Shown here one piece after another: positions 5,493 through 15,600 of a stretch of 26,472 nt of DNA. A program made the position numbers and the translations under genes. The notes under the pieces are model-generated. The model saw only the letters and a program-made list of their open reading frames with translations. It did not search any database and was not told the origin of the DNA. The first letter of the stretch is position 1. Every line of letters begins with the position of its first letter. The DNA comes from a virus: positions 1-26,472 of the IMG/VR virus record IMGVR_UViG_3300032313_000167; one strand, 5' to 3'.

Positions 5493-8400
5493 ATGTCTGA
5501 TGTTAATGCTAATATTGACATTAATATTAATTCGTCTAATGCATTGGCGCAACTTAAGTCACTGCAAAGGCAAATTGCTCAGTTTCACACCTCAATAGCC
5601 AAATCAAGTGAGTCAGCAGCACTTGCACAAAGAGGTTTACAAAAAAATCTTTTAAACAGTATTAATGCAATTAATGGCCTTACTGCTGAAATGCGAACAG
5701 TAACAACATCTGCAGAATCTTTTACAAATTCATTAGAAAAAAATAAGTTTTCAATGCGGGAATACTTCCGCTATGCTGGAGCATCTACAAAAACATTTGG
5801 AAGACTGTTTAAATCTGAGTTTGACACAATTGGCAAGGTAGCAGAAGAAAGAGTTAAAAGACTTCAAACCCAATATATTAAAATGGGTCGTGATGCTAAT
5901 GGAGCAATGCAGGCTATATCCATTACGCCTACTAGCCTTAACATGCAAGACTATGGTACAAAGACAGCCATAGCAGCACAGAAGCAAGCGCTATTTAATC
6001 AATTAATGAAACAGGGTTCTACCAACCTACTTAACTTTGGTAAAAATACACAGTGGGCTGGTCGTCAGCTTATGGTTGGTTTTACTATTCCGCTGGCTAT
6101 GGTTGGCACTGCTGCAACAAAAACTTTTATGGAGATGGAAGCACAAGCCATCAAGTTCAAAAAAGTTTATGGAGATTTATTTACACCAAAAGAAGAAACA
6201 CAGCAGGCACTAGATAACATTACAGAACTTGGTAAATCATTTACCCAGTATGGAATAGCAGTTTCAACAACAGTTGGACTGGCTGCAGAAGCAGCAGCTG
6301 CAGGTTTTTCTGGACTAGACCTTCAAAGACAGACAACAGAAGCAACACGCCTTTCTATCCTTGGTCAAATTGATAGTCAAAAAGCACTTGAAACAACTAT
6401 TTCATTACAAAATGCTTTTGGTATGTCGTCTGAAAAATTAGCAGGATCAATTGACTTTCTTAACGCAGTAGAAAACCAAACAGTCGTATCTCTTGATGAC
6501 ATAACTACTGCTATCCCAAAGGTTGCTCCAGTTATTCAGCAGCTTGGTGGAGATGTAAAAGATTTAACTTTCTTTATGGCAGCTATGAAAGAAGGTGGAA
6601 TTAATGCATCAGAAGGTGCTAACGCACTCAAGTCTGGTCTTGCTGCACTTATTAATCCAACTGGTAGAGCAAATGAAATGCTTAAAGGTTTTGGAATTAA
6701 TGCTAATGAAATTGTTACAAAAAACAAGGGTGATCTTAAAGCAACTGTTATTGAATTTGCTGAAGCACTTAATGCATTAGATCCATTAAATAGAGCACAG
6801 GCTATTGAGCAGATGTTTGGTAAGTTCCAGTTTGCTCGTCTATCAACACTTTTTGCAAACGTTGCTAAAGATGGCAACCAGGCAGCCCGTGTTCTTAATT
6901 TAGCAAACTCTTCTGTTGAAGAGCTTTCTTCTTTATCTGAGCAAGAACTTGGAATGACAGCAGATTCTGCAATGAATAAGTTTAAAAAGACTGTTGAAGA
7001 TCTTAAGATTGCCCTTGTTCCAGTAGGAAAGGCTTTCCTTGAAGCAGTCACACCTATTGTAGAGTTTGCTGGGAATATATTAGAAAAATTTGGAAATCTT
7101 TCAGACGGAACTAAAAAAGTAATAACATTATTGACAGTTGGTATTGGAGCAGTTGGACCAGTATTGCTTATGACATTTGGTTTGCTTGCTAACGGTGTTG
7201 CAAATATTATCAAACTATTCTTGACACTTCGTAACGGATATCAAAGGCTAACTGGCCAGTCTCAAATTCTTGGCGAACAAACTCAATACATGACAATGGA
7301 GCAGCTAGATGCTGCAGCAGCAGCCCACTCTCTTAATCAGACACACGCAACATTAACACAAACCTTTACGGCAGAGCATGCAGCAATACAAAAACTTATA
7401 GCAGCATATTCTTCAGCAGCATCAGCATCAGCAAACTTTGCAAGAGCAAATCCTGGAATGATGATGCCTGGAAGAATAGGGAAAAAGTTTGCACAAGGAG
7501 GAATGATTTCAGGTCCTGGAGGACCAACATCTGATTCAGTTCCAATTATGGCTTCTAACGGAGAAGCAATTATTTCTGCCGAAATAGTTAAAAAGTATCC
7601 TGGAATAATTGAAGGACTTATTTCTGGAAATATACCTGGGTTTAGAAATCCTGGAATTGTTGGAAAAACACCTACAACAGGATCTGTAATAGGTGGAACT
7701 TTCCCAGGAAGATCTTATTCACCAATTGCAATGCAAGCTCCAGGGAATACACCTTCTGGACCTGGCATGGATTTAGAGTGGGCTAAGTTTAGCCAAGAAG
7801 CAAATGCATCTTTTGCTGCATCTCTTAGAGTAATTGGCATGTTTGAAAAAGATATAAAACAAACACAGACAAATTATGCAGAGTTTTTAAAAGGACTTGA
7901 TCCAACAATTGATGAAATATATTCAATATTTAAATCAGGAATTACAGATGAAGTAACTGATATTAGTCAGGTTGGTAAATCACAATATCCTTTAATTATT
8001 CAACATATAAAAGACTTAGAAGCATCATCAAAAATAACTTCAGAACAAGCAGAGATACTTTCAACATCAGTTAGAAAATTAATTAATCCAAATGAAATAG
8101 ATAAAACAGTAAAAAATATTCAAAGAATTGAACTTGGAACAAGGTCTTCTGGAGAGGATTTTGTTAAAAGAGTTAGTTCTGAAAGACAAGGTGTAGATTT
8201 AAGAAAACAAACAAATAGAGCATTTGATTTTGAACTTAAAAAAAGAAATTTAGAAAGATCTCAATCAGAGTATAGTTTTGCTCATATTCCAAAGTCTGAG
8301 CCAACACGAACATTTGTTCCACCACAACTAAGAAAATCAAGACAAGGAGTAGGAACTCCAGCAGAGCAAGCAGTTTTTGATATCTTAGCTGGAGGAGGAT

Positions 8401-11400
8401 CTGTTAAAGAAGGCGAATTAATAAAAAAAGCAGAAAGATTAGCAACCTCTGCAGTTGTAGCAACAGCAAAAGCAGCAGGAACACAGTCTCCATCAAAAAA
8501 GACAATTCCAATTGGAGAAGATATTGCTCGTGGCCTTGAAGTTGGAATGACAAATAGAGTTGATGACGTAGCAAAATCTGGTCAACAACTTGGAACAGTG
8601 GCTACAGGTGGAGCCAAGTCTGGAACACGTAAAGTATCAGTACCACAGGGAGCTCCTTTATCAAGAGGTATAGCAATATCTGACCCAGCATTACTATCAA
8701 TGGCTTATCAAGAAAATATGATGAGGGATAAGGTAAAAGAACAGGCTAGCAAGATGCAAGTCATGAATCAAAAAATGGATACATTTAATAAAGGATTAAT
8801 GGGTGGAACCTTTGCACTAACATCTCTTGCAGGTGCAGGATCAATGGTTGGAGGTACAATAGGAAACCTTTCTCAACAGGTAATGAAATACTCTGGGCTA
8901 TTATTTGGATTAATGTCTGTTACACAACTATTAACACAGACAAAAATTGCAGAGCTAGCTGCAACAAGAATTGGTTTAGCAAAATCAGCTGGTGCAAATG
9001 CTTTGGCTGCGGGACCAATGTTTGGCGGATTATCAAAAGCAATTTCAGGACGTGCAGGACTTATTGGAATTATCTCTAGAGTTGGTATTAGACTTGCAGC
9101 CTTCTTAGGACCTGTAGGAATGGCAATTGCAGCAATCGGAACAGTTTACGGAGCATTTAAGTTTTTCAAAAAGAGAAGTGATGATGCAGCCTTTGCTGCT
9201 GAAGGTCTTGCAAAAGCAATGACTTTATCAAAAGATAAAGTTAAAACTTTAGCAGAATTACTAGGTCAAACCCCTACACCAAGAGCAGGTTCTGGAGCAA
9301 GAGTTAGTGCTAATCAACTTGATGCTGCAGAGCAAACTGCTGTAGATGAGTTAAGAAAAAGTAAAGACTTTTTAAAAACATATAAAGATGATATTCTTGC
9401 AATAAAAAATGCAACAGTAGGAGAAGCGCAGATTGCATTTAATGCTATTGCCTTAGACTTAAGTGGACAAGGTTTTACAGACAAGGCTATTAAAACTTAT
9501 ATTGATGCTTTAGGTGAAGAGGCTGGCAAAACAGAAGTTGCTCTAAAATTTAAAAAGATTGATTTATCTAAAGAAGAAGGAGTTGCTGCTGCAGTTAAGT
9601 TAGCAAAAGATACAGCAACAGGATTTAATAAAGCATTTGAAGGTGGCGTAAAAACTGAAAAACCTGTAATTGCTGCAAGGTATGGACAAGCTGTTTATGG
9701 ACCAGAAGAAATTAAGCTAACAGAAAAACAACAGAAACAATTAAATATTCGTTCAGCAGCACTTGCTAATACAATGACTGGATTAACTGCAGCATTTGGA
9801 AAACAAACAATAAAGGCAGATGCATACAATGCAGCAATGTTAGAAATAGCAACAACAATACCTAAAGGAAATGTTGGAATGCTGTTGATGGATAAAATCA
9901 TGACTAATATAAATCCTGAGTTTGCTAAAGCAAGTGCTGGTGTAAAGGACTATGATACAAAGATGCTATTACTAAGAGCATCGCTAGTCAATGCATCTGT
10001 TGCTGAAAAAATTTTTCAAGACCTACTGTCAAAGAATCCCGCTAAGGTAGCAGCAGCAAAAAAACAATTAGAAGAGTATAGACTTGCTACAGATGCTTTA
10101 GCAGGCCAAGTTGTTACCCCAAACCCTTACGTGCCACCAGATTCAACCTCAAAAGAAAAAAGCCCATTTCAACTAGCAATTGAACAATTAAAAAATCAAA
10201 GAACAGAAATGGTTAATACTGTAAAGGCTTACACCACTCTAAAAAATGCTGGAGTTGCAGCAGGTAAAGCATTTGCAATAGCAAAAGATCCAATATTAGC
10301 AGCAGGAATAAATTCTACAAAAGTTGGAACCGCAAAATGGAAAGAGTTAATTAAATTAATTAAGGAAACTGATGCAGCATTGGTTAAGAGTAAGCTTACA
10401 GAGCTACGTGCAGATAGAGATTATACAAAGCAGTTTACTGCCGTAGTTCCAGTATTAAAAAATCTAGGATTAAATGCACAAGAAATTCAAGATATCTTTG
10501 CAGACCCAGCATTTGCACAACAATTTATTAAAAATATAAAAAATGGAAAACTAGCAACAAAAGACCTTAATGATATTATTACAGTTACAATGCAGGATAG
10601 AACTGCTAAACTTAATTTTGAAACATCTCTTGAAACAGAAGAAGAAAAGTTTAAGTCTATTATAGGACGTACATCAGCTTTAATATCTCTTCGTGAAAAA
10701 TTAATTGACATAGAGTTTGCAGGAAAAATAAAAGAAGAAAATGATAAATTAAAAAAGCAAGAAAATGAACTACAAGATATAAATGATCAAATTGATAAAA
10801 TAACAAAAAAAGATATTGATCCACTACAGAAACAAATATCTGCTAATAACTTTGCTCTTGAAGGAATAGCACTACAAGAAGATAAAATTAATGAAAAATA
10901 TGACACACAAGTAAAAGCATTAGAAAAAATTAAAACACTAAATCAAGATATTTCTAATGTTCAAAAACAAAGAATTGGAATTGCAGATGCACTAACTAGT
11001 GGAAATGTATCTCAAGCACTCCAGCTAATTCAAGATGCAAGAGCACAACGAGCAGAGTCTGCAGCTTCTAGACAACAAGATGCACTAACTGCTGGTCGTG
11101 ATGCAGCTATTGGAGCATTAGGAAGAACTAAACTTGAAAAAGAAAACAAAAAATTACAATATGACATTAGCGTAATTGAAAATGGAAAACTATTAACTCT
11201 TAAAGAGCAAAAGAAAGAGATTGAAGAAAGCATAGATGCAACTAAAAGAGCAATTACCAAAATAGAATTACAGGTTGCAACATTAAAAGATACTGCACTT
11301 TATGCGGGACAAACTAAAACAGCAATTGACGAGCAAGAGGAATTAATACGCTTAGCAGATGCAGCGGGAATAAAATACAATGCAACACTAATTAAACAAT

Positions 11401-12002
11401 TAGCAAATGCAGAAGGAATTAAAGCAGCAATTAAAGATTTAGACACAACAGTTACAACAATCCACAATATTAAAACTGTTAATTCAAATGATATGCCTAC
11501 AGTATCAAGAGATGCAATTTTGGCACAGTTTGGCGGTTCATCTGAACAAAAAGCAAAAATACCTACACCTACACCTAAATCTACATCTACAACAGGAAAA
11601 GGAGTAATGGTTGGAGGTACGTTTGTAAATTATAAAGCTAAAGGTGGATTAATTCCAAAATATATGGCACTTGGTGGAAAAGCAATTGGATCTGACACAG
11701 TGCCAGCAATGCTTACTCCAGGAGAGTTTATAGTAAATAGAGCTGCTGCTTCTGCTAATGGTCCAATGCTTAAAGCATTAAATGAATCTAAGTACCCATC
11801 AATGCTTGGACAAAACTCATCTCTAACTGTGCCAATAGTAAACAACTCTACTTCTCTTAGCGATAACTCCACAGCAGTGTATAATTATAGTTTAGGCTTT
11901 AATATTAATGGATCTACTTCAAATCCTAATGATATTGCAAGAGCAGTGATTAAAGAGATTAAACAAATTGATTCACAAAGAATAAGGGGGTCTCGTAGAT
12001 AA
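5493..12002 (+). CDS. Tape measure protein
   Basis: The protein has 2,169 residues; AGAGGTG at 5477-5483 precedes the ATG. It sets tail length and is threaded through the tube before DNA ejection. Residues 1-190 are helical. A TP901-type core spans about 190-460 (FTIPLAMVGTAATKTF, AAEAAAAGFSGLDLQRQTTE, FFMAAMKEGGINASEGANAL). Hydrophobic segments lie near 542-585, 1114-1148 and 1191-1226, and could cross the host membrane. Coiled coils lie near 1745-1815 and 1882-1933. Two tape-measure-type glycine motifs occur, SDSVPIMASNGEAII near 679-693 and GSDTVPAMLTPGEFIVNR near 2066-2083, as if two ends were joined. Residues 2001-2045 hold a module also found in the gene at 17007. I see no clear peptidase or lysozyme motif. 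Residues about 640-1050 look less conserved and AT-rich, possibly an inserted segment. Confidence 0.9.
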   Translation: MSDVNANIDININSSNALAQLKSLQRQIAQFHTSIAKSSESAALAQRGLQKNLLNSINAINGLTAEMRTVTTSAESFTNSLEKNKFSMREYFRYAGASTKTFGRLFKSEFDTIGKVAEERVKRLQTQYIKMGRDANGAMQAISITPTSLNMQDYGTKTAIAAQKQALFNQLMKQGSTNLLNFGKNTQWAGRQLMVGFTIPLAMVGTAATKTFMEMEAQAIKFKKVYGDLFTPKEETQQALDNITELGKSFTQYGIAVSTTVGLAAEAAAAGFSGLDLQRQTTEATRLSILGQIDSQKALETTISLQNAFGMSSEKLAGSIDFLNAVENQTVVSLDDITTAIPKVAPVIQQLGGDVKDLTFFMAAMKEGGINASEGANALKSGLAALINPTGRANEMLKGFGINANEIVTKNKGDLKATVIEFAEALNALDPLNRAQAIEQMFGKFQFARLSTLFANVAKDGNQAARVLNLANSSVEELSSLSEQELGMTADSAMNKFKKTVEDLKIALVPVGKAFLEAVTPIVEFAGNILEKFGNLSDGTKKVITLLTVGIGAVGPVLLMTFGLLANGVANIIKLFLTLRNGYQRLTGQSQILGEQTQYMTMEQLDAAAAAHSLNQTHATLTQTFTAEHAAIQKLIAAYSSAASASANFARANPGMMMPGRIGKKFAQGGMISGPGGPTSDSVPIMASNGEAIISAEIVKKYPGIIEGLISGNIPGFRNPGIVGKTPTTGSVIGGTFPGRSYSPIAMQAPGNTPSGPGMDLEWAKFSQEANASFAASLRVIGMFEKDIKQTQTNYAEFLKGLDPTIDEIYSIFKSGITDEVTDISQVGKSQYPLIIQHIKDLEASSKITSEQAEILSTSVRKLINPNEIDKTVKNIQRIELGTRSSGEDFVKRVSSERQGVDLRKQTNRAFDFELKKRNLERSQSEYSFAHIPKSEPTRTFVPPQLRKSRQGVGTPAEQAVFDILAGGGSVKEGELIKKAERLATSAVVATAKAAGTQSPSKKTIPIGEDIARGLEVGMTNRVDDVAKSGQQLGTVATGGAKSGTRKVSVPQGAPLSRGIAISDPALLSMAYQENMMRDKVKEQASKMQVMNQKMDTFNKGLMGGTFALTSLAGAGSMVGGTIGNLSQQVMKYSGLLFGLMSVTQLLTQTKIAELAATRIGLAKSAGANALAAGPMFGGLSKAISGRAGLIGIISRVGIRLAAFLGPVGMAIAAIGTVYGAFKFFKKRSDDAAFAAEGLAKAMTLSKDKVKTLAELLGQTPTPRAGSGARVSANQLDAAEQTAVDELRKSKDFLKTYKDDILAIKNATVGEAQIAFNAIALDLSGQGFTDKAIKTYIDALGEEAGKTEVALKFKKIDLSKEEGVAAAVKLAKDTATGFNKAFEGGVKTEKPVIAARYGQAVYGPEEIKLTEKQQKQLNIRSAALANTMTGLTAAFGKQTIKADAYNAAMLEIATTIPKGNVGMLLMDKIMTNINPEFAKASAGVKDYDTKMLLLRASLVNASVAEKIFQDLLSKNPAKVAAAKKQLEEYRLATDALAGQVVTPNPYVPPDSTSKEKSPFQLAIEQLKNQRTEMVNTVKAYTTLKNAGVAAGKAFAIAKDPILAAGINSTKVGTAKWKELIKLIKETDAALVKSKLTELRADRDYTKQFTAVVPVLKNLGLNAQEIQDIFADPAFAQQFIKNIKNGKLATKDLNDIITVTMQDRTAKLNFETSLETEEEKFKSIIGRTSALISLREKLIDIEFAGKIKEENDKLKKQENELQDINDQIDKITKKDIDPLQKQISANNFALEGIALQEDKINEKYDTQVKALEKIKTLNQDISNVQKQRIGIADALTSGNVSQALQLIQDARAQRAESAASRQQDALTAGRDAAIGALGRTKLEKENKKLQYDISVIENGKLLTLKEQKKEIEESIDATKRAITKIELQVATLKDTALYAGQTKTAIDEQEELIRLADAAGIKYNATLIKQLANAEGIKAAIKDLDTTVTTIHNIKTVNSNDMPTVSRDAILAQFGGSSEQKAKIPTPTPKSTSTTGKGVMVGGTFVNYKAKGGLIPKYMALGGKAIGSDTVPAMLTPGEFIVNRAAASANGPMLKALNESKYPSMLGQNSSLTVPIVNNSTSLSDNSTAVYNYSLGFNINGSTSNPNDIARAVIKEIKQIDSQRIRGSRR
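11492..11530 (+). repeat. 39-nt dispersed direct repeat, copy 1 (inside tape measure gene)
   Basis: Identical over 39 nt to 17156-17194, with matching bases continuing further at 11537-11543 and 11545-11555. In both genes it is read in the same frame and encodes MPTVSRDAILAQF. The copies are 5,664 bp apart, an exact multiple of three. Confidence 0.9.
11601..11626 (+). repeat. 26-nt dispersed repeat encoding GVMVGGTF, copy 1
   Basis: Matches 17100-17125 with a single T/C difference at the 18th base. It encodes GVMVGGTFV in the tape measure C terminus and forms the second half of the shared module. Confidence 0.85.
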
Positions 12003-12637
12003 TGGCTACTAGTGCCTATTTAACGGGTAGACGCAGGTATACAAGACCGCAGGGTATCTTATGGGCAAACAACCCTGGAACCCTCTCTAATGGCCTATAC
12101 GTGCCCACTGGCATAGAGGTAGGGGCAACCACGGCAGAAACAGATCCAAACTTACTAGACCAGTTTATTATTTTATCTGATCATAATAGAGGGGATATGC
12201 AATTTAATACCCAGAGAATTGAGCAACGCCAAAGAACCATTAATGGTCGTATGCGTTCATATCATATTGCAGATAAACTTAGCATGTCTGTTTCCTGGGA
12301 CATGCTTCCATCAAGAGGATATGCTGGTTTGCCAGGGTATAGTGAAACAACAGGGCTATCACCAGATATAAGAACAACAGATGAATATACAGCAGATGGT
12401 GGAGCAGGTGGTGGTGAGATTTTAGATTGGTATGAAAACCATCAAGGTCCTTTTTGGATGTATCTTGCTTATGACAAATATAAAAATTTTGAAGGAACAG
12501 CGGGACAGTATGAAAGATTAAATAGATATAATCAAATTATTCAAGTATACTTTGCAGACTTTAGTTATACAGTTGTTAAGCGTGGCGGTACAAACCATGA
12601 CTTATGGAATATATCAGTAAGCCTGGAAGAAGTTTAA
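12002..12637 (+). CDS. Distal tail (Dit)-like minor tail protein
   Basis: The protein has 211 residues. Its ATG overlaps the tape measure stop (TAATG), and AAGGGGG at 11984-11990 may help initiation. The sequence is beta-rich, with aromatic and arginine-rich phrases such as RTINGRMRSYHIADKLSM, GPFWMYLAYDKY and the C-terminal HDLWNISVSLEEV. It lies between tape measure and hub genes, where the distal tail protein that joins tube and baseplate is normally encoded. I recall the DLWN..SLEEV ending from actinophage minor tail proteins. The function is inferred from position and fold impression. Confidence 0.6.
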   Translation: MATSAYLTGRRRYTRPQGILWANNPGTLSNGLYVPTGIEVGATTAETDPNLLDQFIILSDHNRGDMQFNTQRIEQRQRTINGRMRSYHIADKLSMSVSWDMLPSRGYAGLPGYSETTGLSPDIRTTDEYTADGGAGGGEILDWYENHQGPFWMYLAYDKYKNFEGTAGQYERLNRYNQIIQVYFADFSYTVVKRGGTNHDLWNISVSLEEV

Positions 12638-15600
12638 ATGTTTGAAAGTGCAGAATTAAAAAATCATTTTGAAACATCAGCAACAATAGAGACAAAATCT
12701 CTTGTTCTTGCAGAGTGGAATATGAATATGCCAGACAATATATTAAAACTTGGCAATTATAGATATAGGTCTGAAGAAATTAATTCACAGTTTTTAACTT
12801 TAATAAATACATTTGATAACAAAGACGCTGGATTATTTTATACTGGAGCAACAGATGCAGATATTGTTATTGATGGTGGTTTTGAAAATGATGGAACACC
12901 ACAACTTTTTACATCAATAAAAGAAAAAAACAAACTATTGTATTCTTTGGAAGATTGCATAAAGCCATTTAGACCACGTTCTGGAATAAATAAAGCAGCA
13001 TTTTTTAGAGGAAAATACCTATCTAACTCTGGAAGTGATCTTGCAAGAAGGCCTAGATACTATATGCCAGCAAGAGACGATCAATTTAAATATTGGACAT
13101 CTTATAGAACAGAAAATAATATTGAAAGAGGAATTGCAAAAAAAAATACAAATGGAAATTATTATATAGACGATACAGCTCCTTTTGTAGTTTACAAAGA
13201 AAAAGTTCCAACAAATAGAGTAATAGTTAAGATGCAAACACATGTTGGCGATATTGATCTTGGAGATTTTACTGATAAATCAAAAACATTTTCAGATCCA
13301 TTTTTTGGAGATTCCAATAAATCAACTCCAACAAGATGGAAGGTTCAGTATCTTGATAATATTAATAATTGGACAGATTTATATAACTTTACAGAAAACG
13401 ATACTCGTGAAGATGGAACCCCAATCATTGGTCCCAATGGATATGTTGAATTAGAATATGGACTTATTATCCCAAAGGACTACAGACCATCTTTTATTTT
13501 TGCAGAACGGTATTCATCAGCAACACTATTACCAGACACATCTGTTCAAGGTTATGCATATTTAGTAGTAGAAACTGATAATACTAGAGGAACATTTTAT
13601 ATTTGGATAGACGGAGAATACAAAACATTTATCCCAGAATATGGATGGACTCTTGGTTCTGAATCAATTACTAATAGCTCAGGGTTTGTAACTGATCTCA
13701 CATCTCCAGACTTTTTTATAGATACCGCGTTAGGCTCAACAACCTATAGAGAATTTGAATATATTTATGGTATTAGAATTGTTGTTGATAGGATGAATAA
13801 ACTTGATTCAACTTTTGATCTTATTGAAATGTCACCTAGGCTAGTAGTTGATATTTCTGATAAAGTTATTGATTACAGCGTTAGGAAAACTCTTTCTGAT
13901 CTTGGAAACTCTTCTTTGCCAGTAGGACAGCTTTTAGCTTCAACTGGAAACATTTCTTTATTTGACGATGATCAAGCATTTAATGATAACAATGAGCTAA
14001 GCATAGTTTATAAATATATTCGTAAAAATATTAAATTTAATTTTTATGAAAAAATACTAAATGTAAATGAGTTTGATTACTGGGTTCCAATTAAAACTTT
14101 ATACTCTGAAGGTTTTCCACAAGCAAATGTAACGGCTGGAACTTTAGAAATACAGTTAAGAGATTTTTATTTTTTCTTAGAGTCAATGCCAGCACCAAGA
14201 ATGTTAGTTACACAAGTATCTCTTAGCTATGCTATCAGCTTGTTATTAGACTATATTGGTTTTAGTAACTACTCTTTTTACAGAGCATTAAATGAAACTG
14301 AGTCAATCATCCCATATTTTTTTATTGCACCAGACCAAACAGTCGCTGAAGTTTTAAATCAGTTAGCAGTATCAACTCAGAGTGCAATGTTTTTTGACGA
14401 ATATAATAATTTTATAGTAATGAGCAAAAACTATATGCTCCCCTCTGAGTCTTATCCAAGAGATTCAAGTATAATTATTTCGGGTTCAAGTAATCAAACT
14501 AAAGATAATATTATAGAAAATCAAACATCTGGAACATTACCCAACATAATTAGCATTGCGTCAGAAGATAAAAAAGTTTATAATAATGGAAAAATAAACT
14601 ATACAAAAAGATATATTCAGAGAACTTTTGGATCTCTTAGTCAGGGTGAGTTGCTAGGTGATAAAGAAAAAACTTGGGTATACAAGCCAGTTCTTTTGTG
14701 GGAAGCTTCTGGAGATAATGTAGTTAAAACCCAAAATGAAACTACATCAAAAGAAAGTAAATATTCGCTTGCAGCAATGCCATTAAACTCAGATTTATCT
14801 GCAGTTGCTCCATCTGTAGTAAATCATTTAATAGTTAATAATATTATTGATTTAGGAGAAAGTGTTTACTTTCTTTCAAGATATAAGGGATATCTTTATT
14901 CTAGTGGTGAAATCATTAGGTTTGATGCAGTACAATTTAATATAACTGGAACAGGAAATGTTTGGATTAGTGATAATCAAGACTATCAAAAATATTTTAC
15001 ATCCCTGCCATTTAATGGAAAAATTTATCCAACAGGATTAATAAGAATATACTCTGAACCATATTATGAAACTATTGATGGAGTAACTCGTTTACAAAAT
15101 GGGGCTGTCTATCAAAGTGGTAGAGCTCAATTTGGAACAACAATAGTAGAGCACTCAGCAGGAATGAACCGATATTGGTCAGATCCCCAGCATGTAAGAG
15201 GTTGTGAAATGAACGCAAATTATTTATTTACAACAACTCTTTTAGAAGATATTTCTTTACCACAAACTACAGTTGGTCTAGCGGGTTCAAATAATGCAAA
15301 AGCAAGATTATCAGTTAGAAGTGGTACCATAAAAAATTTTATGGCATCAAGCTATCTAACAGAAACTTCAGTAAACAATAAAGTTTCAACTGAGTCTGCA
15401 ACAATACAGTCTTCAGCCTTGGTTATGAATGGGCCAACATTTACAGAAACAGAAACTCCAATTAATTTTGTTTCATATGTATATAAACAACTTGATAACG
15501 CATATAAACATTTTGGAACAAGAATGAGAATTGTTGGCAAAATTGAAAACGATGAACTTCGTGGACAAACGCCAACAGGAACCGAAACTTATTACCAAGT

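Noticed and set aside
6536-7213. 225-codon reverse-strand open frame inside the tape measure gene
   Set aside because: It is opposite a well-supported conserved core of the tape measure protein, has no ribosome site, and its sequence is a by-product of the forward codon bias.
11561-11590. ACCTAC-type short repeats in the tape measure gene
   Set aside because: They encode a plain PTPTPKSTST linker; low-complexity spacer rather than a separate element.
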